NCBI GenBank assembly: GCA_030613125.1
Contig: JAUWMO010000126.1
Span: 1-9,360 of the forward strand
Source of the DNA: Bacteroidota bacterium
GTDB taxonomy: Bacteria; Bacteroidota; Bacteroidia; Bacteroidales; VadinHA17
Length of the DNA stretch: 9,360 nt
Reading direction: 5' to 3'
Part shown: piece by piece, positions 1 through 6,727 of the stretch
Position numbering within the stretch: the first letter of the stretch is position 1
Layout of the letters: every line of letters starts with the position of its first letter
Position numbers and translations under genes: made by a program
Notes under the pieces: model-generated
What the model was told of the DNA's origin: nothing
Database searches by the model: none
What the model saw: the letters and a program-made list of their open reading frames with translations, nothing else

Positions 1-1857
1 TCGAATCAATTTGTTTTCGGAGATATATATTTCAATGCTGATACTTCTGATCTAAAATTCATATCTGATCGGCCGGGAATTTATGCTTTAGTTGCTGAAA
101 AAGTAAATGCCAGTGTAATCGTTGAAGAGGGAGGTATATTCACATCACAGGTCGATACTCTGCCAGTATATTTTCCGGAAAAAAATTACATCAGTTCAAT
201 GGACCTTTTAATGTGGGATATTGAACATGACAGGATCGATATGCTTAATGAACAAAGCAGGAATGACCCTTATCAGCTTGGCTCAGCTCTGGATGAAGGG
301 CAATGGAAAACACCACCTACATTTATTTCCATGAATTCGCGGACCGATTCACTTGGTTTTAAATCAGATTCAGCAGTATACAAGCTGGATGACCATACTC
401 TTGAAGCCCACTATGTTGAATTTCTTGAAATTGCCGATGCATTGATCTTTCCAGGTGGCAGGTCACTGACATTGGAAAAAAATGGTTATATGAGAGGATT
501 CACAAATGCCAGAATTATTGCAAATGGCATGCATGAGCTCTCTGCGGAAAAAATAGATATTTTAGGCAGGAAAGACTATTATGGCTCAGGTTTCTACAAC
601 TATAAAGATAAGGATAACAGATTATTAAAAATACGTTTTTCTGACATTATAGTTAATGATAAGGGTCATACTTTTGCTTCCGGTGAAATCACTGCTGCTG
701 ATAGCTTTTCATTAAGTCCATGGTTTAGTTTCGAAGGGAAGGTAGTACTAGATGCCGAAAAAGAATTCCTGAATTTTTCAGGAGGTACAATATTAGCACA
801 TAATTGCGCTAATATATCACGAAGCCTCATCTCCTTTACCTCAGATATTGATCCGAAAAACGTCAGAATACCGGTACCTGTTCAACCTGTAGCAACAAAT
901 GGTGTCAGAATTTATAACGGAATATACATCACTAATGAGTTAACACATGTATATCCGGCGTTTTTCTCAAAGAAAAAAAATTACAGTGATACTCCAATTG
1001 CAATTGCAAATGGTTATCTGGAATATGATGAAAGAACAGGACAATACAAGATAGGTGAAGAACAGAAGCTTTTAGATCATTTCCAGGCAGGAAACCTTCT
1101 TACATTTGACCGAAATTACTGTAAAGTTTATGGTGAGGGAAAACTTGACCTTGGTGTAAATATGGGGCAACTCAAACTCACCATCGTTGGGAACATTACT
1201 GATAACATTGAATTAAAAGATGTCAGGCTCGATCTTGTACTGGGAATGGATTTTTTCTTTGCTCCTGAAGCAATGCAAATTATGGCACAGGAAATCAACT
1301 CTGTTCCAACCCTGAAACCGGTTGATCTATCGAGAAATACATATTTAAAAGGCATGACAGAACTTATGGGCAGTAAGACTCAACCAAGCGATGATGATTT
1401 GTTGTTCGGCGCTTTCCAGGAAGTAGATGCCAAAACAAGGCATACAATTTTATTCACCCAACTACAGCTGGTTTGGAATGAAGAGTCATCTTCTTACCTT
1501 TCAGTTGGAAAAATAGGGATTGGTAATATTGATGGCACACCATTAAACCGGTTAGTAGATGGTTATATTGAGATACAGAAAAAAAGAAGTGGTGATATGA
1601 TGGATGTTTTCCTCCAGGTAGATGAACGTACCTGGTATTATTTTGGCTATACAACTGGTGTAATGCAATCACTTACTACAAACAGGGATTATCTTGATGT
1701 CCTGAGTGAATTAAACACAAATCAAAGAAGGTTGAAGGTTCCCAGTGGCCAGACCTCTTATATTTATATGCCTGCCTCTGACCGGAAAATTGGCAACTTC
1801 AGAAGGAGAATGAGGATGGTACTTGAAGAAAATGAATTTGGTGGTTCAGAACAATAA
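1..1857 (+). CDS. C-terminal part of a large uncharacterised protein (5' end outside window)
   Basis: The reading frame is open from the first base of the window to a TAA at 1855-1857, giving at least 618 residues. The ATG at 199 is probably internal, because the frame upstream of it codes for equally protein-like sequence (for example FVFGDIYFNADTSDLKF). I do not recognise a named domain. The visible part is mostly polar with alternating hydrophobic residues, as in repeated beta-structure, and has no membrane segment. Residue composition (many Asp, Asn, Tyr, Gly) fits a secreted or periplasmic Bacteroidota protein. The C-terminus is basic then acidic (NFRRRMRMVLEENEF). The family impression, large conserved hypothetical proteins of Bacteroidota, is from memory and weak. 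It converges on the hexuronate operon and need not be related to it. Reality of the gene is near certain; its function is unknown. Confidence 0.85.
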   Translation, partial: SNQFVFGDIYFNADTSDLKFISDRPGIYALVAEKVNASVIVEEGGIFTSQVDTLPVYFPEKNYISSMDLLMWDIEHDRIDMLNEQSRNDPYQLGSALDEGQWKTPPTFISMNSRTDSLGFKSDSAVYKLDDHTLEAHYVEFLEIADALIFPGGRSLTLEKNGYMRGFTNARIIANGMHELSAEKIDILGRKDYYGSGFYNYKDKDNRLLKIRFSDIIVNDKGHTFASGEITAADSFSLSPWFSFEGKVVLDAEKEFLNFSGGTILAHNCANISRSLISFTSDIDPKNVRIPVPVQPVATNGVRIYNGIYITNELTHVYPAFFSKKKNYSDTPIAIANGYLEYDERTGQYKIGEEQKLLDHFQAGNLLTFDRNYCKVYGEGKLDLGVNMGQLKLTIVGNITDNIELKDVRLDLVLGMDFFFAPEAMQIMAQEINSVPTLKPVDLSRNTYLKGMTELMGSKTQPSDDDLLFGAFQEVDAKTRHTILFTQLQLVWNEESSSYLSVGKIGIGNIDGTPLNRLVDGYIEIQKKRSGDMMDVFLQVDERTWYYFGYTTGVMQSLTTNRDYLDVLSELNTNQRRLKVPSGQTSYIYMPASDRKIGNFRRRMRMVLEENEFGGSEQ

Positions 1858-1961
1858 TACATTCCGTTAAACCAATCTTATTAACCCCAATTTATTTTAT
1901 AAAATTTCTAGGTATTTTATGATAATTTATGGTGGTAAAAGTGATTCGAAGCGTATACTAT

Positions 1962-1996
1962 ATGAAAGGTAACAGGCTGCCCCTTTTCTCTTTCAT
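1962..1996. terminator. Weak candidate hairpin between convergent genes
   Basis: Arms ATGAAAG (1962-1968) and CTTTCAT (1990-1996) can pair around a 21-base loop, followed on the plus strand by a T-rich run (TTTTA). It lies in the 164-bp gap between the stop at 1857 (+) and the stop at 2022 (-), where a bidirectional terminator is expected. The stem is short and A/T-rich and the loop is long, so the call is tentative. No stronger hairpin is visible in this gap. Confidence 0.2.
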
Positions 1997-2021
1997 TTTA
2001 GATCAATTTAATTTATGTTAG

Positions 2022-3251
2022 TCATTTAATTTGTATTGGTTCGGCAAACCGGTCTGCATCTTTCCTGATCAGATCCAGGAAAAACTGTTCATCCTGAAAT
2101 CTCTTATCCTGAAGCTCCCATCCGGAATAAAAATAGAATTCCACCGGTTCACCTTCTGCAATCTTAAGATTTGCCATATAGGTCTGAACGATACCTTCAC
2201 CCACTTCAGGGGCTTCTATTGTTTCTATCAAACCTGAGTTTTGTATTAGTAATGCCATTCCTAATTTCTCACCGTCATATGCCTGGTTATCATGTGTGGC
2301 CAGAACAACATATTTCTCATTAGGATGAATAATGATAAGGGAGTCACTATCTATATTAACTATGCCTGTAATAAGACTTTCATTTCCTTTCAGTCCGGAT
2401 ATTGTAACTTTACTTTTATAGAATTGTACTCCGCCCCATATTGATATCTCATGTACCATTTCATATACACCGTCACCTGCATGCCATCCACTAAAGCCCA
2501 ATCTGAAAACACTACGCAGGGGGCCCTCCGCTAAAATTTCAATTATTCCGGATTCAAGGCTGTCAAATCTATAAACCTTATCATTATTTTTAATAGCAAT
2601 AGCCCCTGCCCCGAGTGAATTACCAACTTTCAGGATATCCATTCCCCAATCAGCAAGCTCATGATAAGAATGAGCTATAAGCCCAACACTATCCAATACC
2701 ATTGAGGAAGTTCTTTTACCGAAAATATCAAAACCGTTGCGGGCATCATAATAATTCCTGAAAGCCACTTTGTCGTTCTCCCAGGCCGGACCTTCCATCT
2801 GAAAGTACTTCTGAGTTGTAGGTGAATCTGATGTCTTCAATCGATTGGCAAAACTGAGCTCTGTATGCACCGAATCCATGTTGGCAAACCTGATATTGGA
2901 ACGAACAGTATATTCAGGAATCTGGTTCTTTTCAACAAAAGAAACAATGACCTTTTTAACTGAACCAGGCTCAAGATCAACCAGGAAGAACAATTCATCC
3001 CAATTGCCGTCTTTATCCAGATCATCAGCCTGGGAAGGTATCTCAACACCCTTTTCATCTTTCAGGATCGGTATTAATACTTCAGGAACTGATGCAATCA
3101 GCGAGACCAGGTTATCTCTTGTAATAACAACAGCTTCATCTGTTCTTATCATATCAGAAGGATTGACCAGGGTGATTATTTTATTATCCTCATCAGGCTT
3201 ACAGGAAAAAAATGATAATGTGATCAATAAAAACAATACTAGATTTTTCAT
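2022..3251 (-). CDS. DUF4861-family lipoprotein, probable polyuronate-utilisation accessory protein
   Basis: 409 residues. The N-terminus is a lipoprotein signal: MKN, a hydrophobic stretch, then SFFSC with the lipid-anchored Cys at residue 17. The next residues (KPDEDN) are acidic, like Bacteroidota surface-export signals, so an outer-membrane, possibly surface, position is inferred. Motifs I associate with DUF4861 follow: D77-x-D79-x-D81-G-x-x-D85-E86, which resembles a calcium loop; AWENDKVAFR near 156-165; DIFGKRT near 175-181; and a YHELADWGMDILKVG block near 196-210 followed by GAGAIAI. DUF4861 proteins are often found in pectin and alginate loci, but I know of no established reaction. 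It is the last gene of the lacI-kduI-kduD operon, 99 bp after kduD, which supports a role in handling uronate-containing sugars. The start ATG is chosen because the signal peptide begins there. The family call is from recalled motifs and was not searched. Confidence 0.8.
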   Translation of the reverse strand: MKNLVLFLLITLSFFSCKPDEDNKIITLVNPSDMIRTDEAVVITRDNLVSLIASVPEVLIPILKDEKGVEIPSQADDLDKDGNWDELFFLVDLEPGSVKKVIVSFVEKNQIPEYTVRSNIRFANMDSVHTELSFANRLKTSDSPTTQKYFQMEGPAWENDKVAFRNYYDARNGFDIFGKRTSSMVLDSVGLIAHSYHELADWGMDILKVGNSLGAGAIAIKNNDKVYRFDSLESGIIEILAEGPLRSVFRLGFSGWHAGDGVYEMVHEISIWGGVQFYKSKVTISGLKGNESLITGIVNIDSDSLIIIHPNEKYVVLATHDNQAYDGEKLGMALLIQNSGLIETIEAPEVGEGIVQTYMANLKIAEGEPVEFYFYSGWELQDKRFQDEQFFLDLIRKDADRFAEPIQIK

Positions 3252-3309
3252 AAGAATTATATGTTAAAATTAAACTGCTTATCAATTATTAATCATCCTT
3301 CATCCTTTT

Positions 3310-3350
3310 CTTCGCCCTTTCTCTCCTTCGCCCCCTCGCTCTTTCTCTCC
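3310..3350. repeat. Imperfect 17-bp direct repeat in a pyrimidine-only-like tract
   Basis: Positions 3310-3326 and 3334-3350 are a direct repeat with 15 of 17 bases identical (cttcgccctttctctcc versus cctcgctctttctctcc), 24 bp apart. The whole stretch from about 3296 to 3362 is almost purely C and T on the plus strand, so the operon transcript would carry a G/A-rich tract right after the kduD stop. It fills most of the 99-bp kduD-DUF4861 gap. Its base composition is unlike the surrounding coding DNA. Function is unknown. Confidence 0.5.
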
Positions 3351-4145
3351 CTACTCCTCTCCTGCATGGCTTCCCAGTGTAGCCAGAATACCACCATCGA
3401 CATAAAGCACATGGCCATTTACAAAATCAGAAGCTTTGGAAGCAAGGAATATAGCTGCACCAGCCAGTTCTTCAGGTTCTCCCCATCTACGTGCCGGAGT
3501 TCTCTTAATTATAAACTCGTTGAACGGATGCCCTCCCACTCTTATAGGAGCCGTTTGCTCGGTAGCAAAATAACCGGGACCTATACCGTTAGCCTGAATA
3601 CCAAACCTTGCCCATTCATCTGCCATTTCCTTCGTAAGCATCTTTAAGCCTCCTTTAGCTGCGGCATAGGCGCTAACTGTATTTCTGGAGACTTCACTCA
3701 TCATAGAGCACATATTTATGATCTTCCCTCCTGATTTCCGCGACAACATGCTCTTCACCACGTGCTTTGCCATGATAAAAGGTCCCACAACGTCTATGTC
3801 CAATACCTGCCTGAAATCCTCAACCTCCATTTCAAGTATGGGGATCCGTTTTATAATACCTGCATTGTTTACCAGAATATCAACAGGGCCGACTTCTTTT
3901 TCAATTCTTTGCAGATATTCAATTACCTGGGATTCATTAGTAACATCAAACAAATAGGTGGCAGCATCAATGCCTTTTTCAGTATACTGAGCCTTGGCTT
4001 TATCAAGCTTTTCCTGTAAAATATCATTCACAATGATTTTTGCACCTGCTTCAGCCAGCGCTGTGGCAATAGCCATTCCCAGCCCGTGTGTACCACCGGT
4101 AACCAGAGCTGTTTTCCCGGTCAAATCAAATAATTCCAAACTCAT
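3351..4145 (-). CDS. kduD: 2-dehydro-3-deoxy-D-gluconate 5-dehydrogenase (KduD), SDR family
   Basis: 264 residues, a classical short-chain dehydrogenase. The cofactor motif is TGGTHGLG at 16-23, the stabilising NNAG is at 93-96, and the catalytic set is Ser147, Tyr160 and Lys164 (SAYAAAKGG), with the Ser-Tyr spacing of 13 seen in KduD. The ending (NGHVLYVDGGILA) is typical of the subgroup. KduD reduces 2,5-diketo-3-deoxygluconate, the product of KduI, to KDG with NAD(P)H in the cytoplasm. Assignment as KduD rather than gluconate 5-dehydrogenase or another SDR rests on overall resemblance plus the kduI neighbour. It starts 40 bp after the stop of the kdgK remnant, whose position suggests the ancestral order kduI-kdgK-kduD. 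All key residues are present, so the enzyme looks intact. Confidence 0.9.
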   Translation of the reverse strand: MSLELFDLTGKTALVTGGTHGLGMAIATALAEAGAKIIVNDILQEKLDKAKAQYTEKGIDAATYLFDVTNESQVIEYLQRIEKEVGPVDILVNNAGIIKRIPILEMEVEDFRQVLDIDVVGPFIMAKHVVKSMLSRKSGGKIINMCSMMSEVSRNTVSAYAAAKGGLKMLTKEMADEWARFGIQANGIGPGYFATEQTAPIRVGGHPFNEFIIKRTPARRWGEPEELAGAAIFLASKASDFVNGHVLYVDGGILATLGSHAGEE

Positions 4146-4185
4146 TTTTTGTATTTTTTAATTGAACAATATTTTTCCTTTAAAA

Positions 4186-4335
4186 TCATCTGTATACGCG
4201 GCCTGAAGCATCACCTTTCATAAGTTTTTCTACCTCACCCACCGTAACCATGTTAAAATTTCCATAAACAGTATGTTTGAGACAGGAAGCAGCCAGGCGC
4301 AACATGACTTCTCCAAACGTAACTATCTTCTTCAT
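4186..4335 (-). pseudogene. kdgK: kdgK remnant: 2-keto-3-deoxygluconate kinase with in-frame internal deletion
   Basis: Between kduI and kduD the minus strand holds an uninterrupted ATG-to-TGA frame of 49 codons. Its first ~15 residues (MKKIVTFGEVMLRLA) are the usual N-terminus of Bacteroidota KDG kinase (PfkB family). From residue ~16 on it matches the family's C-terminus as I recall it: ASCLKHTVYGNFN, then EVEKLMKGDASGRVYR. The two ends join in frame at about LRLA/ASCLKH, so some 290 codons of a normal ~340-residue enzyme are missing, including the PfkB catalytic DTxGAGD region. It cannot be a kinase. Spacing is operon-like (23 bp after kduI, 40 bp before kduD), and both original gene ends are kept. 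Causes could be a natural deletion or an assembly collapse. The family match is from memory but both ends agree, making chance unlikely. Confidence 0.87.
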
Positions 4336-4358
4336 CACTATTTAATTGTTATAATTTA

Positions 4359-5201
4359 TCATCTAAGGTCAACCGGTTCGCAAAAGTCCATATCCCCATA
4401 ATCAAGATTCTCGCCTGCCATTCCCCAGATAAATACATAATTTGAGGTGCCGGAAGCGGAGTGGATAGACCATGGCGGAGAGATCACAGCTTCTTCATTT
4501 TGTAACCATATATGCCTGGTTTCTTTTGGATCTCCCATAAAATGGCAGATTGCCTGCCCCTCCGGGACCTCAAAGTAGAAGTATGCTTCCATCCGGCGGC
4601 TATGCACATGGGCCGGCATAGTATTCCAAACACTACCTGTCTTTAGTTCGGTCATACCCATCTGCAACTGGCATGTTTGCACAACACTATTAACAAGCAA
4701 TTTATTAATCTCCCGTTCATTAGAGGTCTCGAGAGAACCAAGATTTACTTTTTCAGCATCCTTTAAAGTCACTAATTTCACGGGATATTCTTTATGGGCA
4801 TTTGCTGAATTGAAATAATAACGGGCCGGATTTTCAGAATCTTTACTTTTAAAAAAAACATCCTTGCTACCCTTACCAACATAAAGAGCATCTTTGTAGT
4901 TCAGTTCATAATCCTTGCCGTCAACACTAACCAGCCCGGCGCCACCTACATTAATGATTCCTATCTCCCGCCGCTCGAGAAAATAATCAGCTTTCAGGGG
5001 ATCAATAGATTCCAGTTTCATGTCCTGATTCACGGAAACCGCGCCACCTACAATATAACGGTCGTATAATGAATAGACCATATTAATCTCATCAGAGACC
5101 ATGATGTTTTCTACCAGAAACTCTTTTCTGATCCTTTCCGTATCATATGCCTTTACATCATCAGGATGAGTTGCATACCTCACTTCATAATTTTGTACCA
5201 T
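4359..5201 (-). CDS. kduI: 4-deoxy-L-threo-5-hexosulose-uronate ketol-isomerase (KduI)
   Basis: 280 residues, close to the 278 of E. coli KduI. It is a bicupin metal-dependent isomerase of the cytoplasm that converts 5-keto-4-deoxyuronate, formed when unsaturated uronates open, to 2,5-diketo-3-deoxygluconate. The zinc ligands are visible in order: His198 and His200 (MPAHVHSRR), Glu205 (MEAYFYF) and His247 (PPWSIHSA). They are shifted by exactly two from the E. coli positions 196, 198, 203 and 245. The N-terminal MVQNYEVRYATHPDDVK and the late IWGMAGENLDYGDMD are also typical. It lies 29 bp downstream of the regulator gene and 23 bp upstream of the kdgK remnant, so it is probably co-transcribed. 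The start has an A/T-rich leader with no clear Shine-Dalgarno. It appears intact. Confidence 0.96.
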   Translation of the reverse strand: MVQNYEVRYATHPDDVKAYDTERIRKEFLVENIMVSDEINMVYSLYDRYIVGGAVSVNQDMKLESIDPLKADYFLERREIGIINVGGAGLVSVDGKDYELNYKDALYVGKGSKDVFFKSKDSENPARYYFNSANAHKEYPVKLVTLKDAEKVNLGSLETSNEREINKLLVNSVVQTCQLQMGMTELKTGSVWNTMPAHVHSRRMEAYFYFEVPEGQAICHFMGDPKETRHIWLQNEEAVISPPWSIHSASGTSNYVFIWGMAGENLDYGDMDFCEPVDLR

Positions 5202-5230
5202 AATTTAATTATTAAAATTTCACATAACTA

Positions 5231-6259
5231 TTAAATTTTAACTTTTCTCTGCGATGATCTGCGGATCAATAGTTTTGGGTTCAGTATTATTTTCCTGGGA
5301 ACAAAGTTACCAGCACCCCGATTAACCTCCTCAAGAAACAGTTCTGCACAATACTTCCCAAGTTCATCACTGTGTTGGTCAACCGATGTAAGACCGGGAT
5401 CGATCAATGAGGTGAACTTTTCATTGCTAAAACCAACCACCCCGATCTGATCGGGAATTTCATAAGTCTTTTCTTTTAAGTAAAGGAGCGCTCCAAGAGC
5501 AGAATAATCACTTGCTGAAAAAATAGCATCCGGCGGGTTGTCCATTTTCATTAATCTTTCTGCATCCCGTTTTCCTGCCTCAACAGTAAGGTCATTTTGA
5601 ATGATAATTCTTTCATCAATCTTCAGATTGCTTTTTTCAAGGGCTCTGATATAACCATCTTTCCTGTTTCTATATACATTTAAGAAATCAGGTCCGCCAA
5701 AATGAGCAATTCTATTATATCCCATTTTTACCAGATGCGAAACTGCTTTAAAGGAACCATCAAAATCATCAATCATTATCTTTGTGACATCCATTTCTTC
5801 ACAAACACGATCGAAGAATATTAAAGAGATGCCTGCCTCAACGACTTTTTCAAAATGGCAGTGCTCCCTTGTTTCAAGTCCAAGAGAAACCAGTATCCCA
5901 TCTACCCTGCCATTGAGTAATGTATTTATATACTGTTGCTCTTTCTCTAACCGGTCATGAGTTTGGCAAATAATCACGTTATAACCTGCCTCAAATACCA
6001 CATCTTCAATACCGGAAATCACACTGGAAAAAAAATCCCGGTTAACACGTGGGACAATGACTCCTAAAGTATTGCTCTTCCCACTTCTCAATCCGGAAGC
6101 AATAGCATTTGGCTGGTAGTCATACTTTTTAGCCAACTCCCTTACTGCCTCTTTCATTGCTTCGCTTATACCAGGCAGATCCCTCAGAGCACGGGAAACA
6201 GTTGAAGGAGTGGTATTCAATTCTTTAGCCAGATCTTGTATGGTAACTCTCTTTTTCAT
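5231..6259 (-). CDS. LacI-family transcriptional regulator of the hexuronate locus
   Basis: 342 residues. The N-terminal LacI helix-turn-helix is clear (VTIQDLAKELNTTPSTVSRAL, about 5-25), followed by the hinge (NAIASGLRSGKSNTLG, 51-66) and a periplasmic-binding-protein-like effector domain opening with VIVPRVNRDFFSSVISG. The effector domain keeps the usual blocks, including GRVDGILV, the IDDFDGSFKAVSHLV block, PDAIFSASDY and IGVVGFSNE. It is probably a cytoplasmic repressor that senses a KDG-pathway intermediate; the ligand is inferred from the neighbours only. It is the first gene of the minus-strand operon and faces the TRAP genes. Two identical palindromes of LacI type lie in the intervening region, one overlapping this gene's own probable promoter, so autoregulation and control of both arms are likely. 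The start at the MKKRVTIQ methionine fits the usual short lead to the helix-turn-helix. Confidence 0.93.
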   Translation of the reverse strand: MKKRVTIQDLAKELNTTPSTVSRALRDLPGISEAMKEAVRELAKKYDYQPNAIASGLRSGKSNTLGVIVPRVNRDFFSSVISGIEDVVFEAGYNVIICQTHDRLEKEQQYINTLLNGRVDGILVSLGLETREHCHFEKVVEAGISLIFFDRVCEEMDVTKIMIDDFDGSFKAVSHLVKMGYNRIAHFGGPDFLNVYRNRKDGYIRALEKSNLKIDERIIIQNDLTVEAGKRDAERLMKMDNPPDAIFSASDYSALGALLYLKEKTYEIPDQIGVVGFSNEKFTSLIDPGLTSVDQHSDELGKYCAELFLEEVNRGAGNFVPRKIILNPKLLIRRSSQRKVKI

Positions 6260-6320
6260 TCAGAGTATATATCCACATTCTAAGAAAGTGGTGTTCTAAG
6301 CTAGACTAAAAAGTATGATG

Positions 6321-6352
6321 CAAAATTAGGAAGAATTATCAATTTACACAAA
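6321..6352 (-). promoter_or_regulatory. Probable lacI-kdu operon promoter (Bacteroidota type)
   Basis: Read on the minus strand, a -33 TTTG (6352-6349) is followed after 20 bp by TAATTTTG (6328-6321), an exact fit to the Bacteroidota -7 consensus TAnnTTTG. Transcription would start near 6314, about 55 bases upstream of the lacI ATG. The TTTG lies inside the palindromic operator, so a bound LacI protein should block the promoter. The spacing rule is known for Bacteroides; its use here is inferred. Confidence 0.6.
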
Positions 6353-6359
6353 CGTTTGT
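6348..6359. promoter_or_regulatory. LacI-type operator, lacI-proximal
   Basis: ACAAACGTTTGT is a perfect 12-bp palindrome with the central CG typical of LacI-family sites. It sits 89 bp upstream of the lacI start and covers the promoter's -33 element. The flank TTTACAC on its left side is nearly repeated, in inverted orientation, at the second operator. Confidence 0.75.
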
Positions 6360-6554
6360 ATTTGTTGGATAACCTCATGAATAATTTATAAATAATTGAT
6401 TTCCTGTCTGAAACGAATCCACTTGTTTGAATTTCCAAAAGTTTATATCATATATATTAAGTGAATTTTGATATTTTTAATATTATTCCACCTCCTGATT
6501 TCATATTTAATAATTATTTATTTAAATGTATATGAATTACTTAACCAATCAGGA

Positions 6555-6566
6555 ACAAACGTTTGT
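6555..6566. promoter_or_regulatory. LacI-type operator, TRAP-proximal
   Basis: This is a second perfect copy of ACAAACGTTTGT, centred 207 bp from the first and 72 bp upstream of the kdgA-remnant start. On the minus strand its flank reads AAATTACAC, matching the AATTTACAC beside the first copy, so the two extended sites are in inverted orientation. It is well placed to control the kdgA'-dctPQM transcript. I could not find an equally convincing TAnnTTTG box for that transcript. The best weak option is TATTTTTA at 6596-6603 with TTTA at 6571-6574. Confidence 0.75.
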
Positions 6567-6638
6567 GTAATTTATCAACATCAGGAAAAAATTATTATTT
6601 TTACAGATGATTTGTCAAACCATTAAAATTTGAGATCC

Positions 6639-6716
6639 ATGGCGAAGTATTCAAGAATTGAAGTTGCTTCAAAGATGTATGAAACCGGTCTCATTCCTGT
6701 ATTTTATCAATATTGA
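6639..6716 (+). pseudogene. kdgA: kdgA remnant: N-terminal fragment of KDPG aldolase
   Basis: A 25-codon frame from ATG 6639 to TGA 6714 encodes MAKYSRIEVASKM, then YETGLIPVFYQY. The first ~23 residues match the standard N-terminus of Bacteroidota 2-keto-3-deoxy-6-phosphogluconate aldolase, in which MA(K/R)xSRIEVA and G(L/M)(I/V)PVFY are recurrent. A normal enzyme has about 210-220 residues. Everything after the first beta strand is gone, including the catalytic Glu and the Schiff-base Lys, so the product cannot be an aldolase. In the +1 frame the next codons read N-I-D-T-E, which may be further kdgA sequence after a one-base shift; this is uncertain. The stop overlaps a TTG in the dctP frame and lies 11 bp before the preferred dctP ATG. 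It could now act as a short upstream frame feeding ribosomes to dctP. Confidence 0.8.
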
Positions 6717-6727
6717 TACTGAACAAC

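Larger units (their letters stand above)
6260..6638. promoter_or_regulatory. Divergent intergenic control region
   Basis: This 379-bp A/T-rich stretch separates lacI (-) from the kdgA remnant (+). It holds the two palindromic operators and a lacI promoter, listed separately. Between the operators (6360-6554) I see only A/T-rich DNA, with no coding frame resembling a protein and no strong hairpin. No riboswitch-like structure is evident by eye. Confidence 0.7.

Noticed and set aside
1128..1672. Two minus-strand frames inside the first gene
   Set aside because: They overlap an uninterrupted long plus-strand frame and have no recognisable motifs.
1894..1905. Perfect palindrome ATTTTATAAAAT
   Set aside because: It is purely A/T with no room for a loop in an A/T-rich gap; a chance match and not a credible terminator.
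2845..3267. Plus-strand frame of 140 codons
   Set aside because: It is antisense to the DUF4861 lipoprotein gene, with low-complexity Ser/Thr-rich sequence and no family resemblance.
3261..3647. Plus-strand frame of 128 codons with an apparent hydrophobic, signal-like start
   Set aside because: The hydrophobic start comes from the C/T-rich tract, and the rest is the complement of kduD, whose motifs are intact.
6571..6603. Possible plus-strand promoter TTTA - 21 bp - TATTTTTA
   Set aside because: Both boxes deviate from the TTTG/TAnnTTTG consensus in A/T-rich DNA where such matches arise by chance, so it was not listed as a feature.
6713..6727. TTG at 6713 as the dctP start
   Set aside because: It adds five residues ahead of the signal sequence and lies over the kdgA remnant stop; the ATG at 6728 gives a normal signal peptide. 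The TTG start remains possible only in the coupling scenario.
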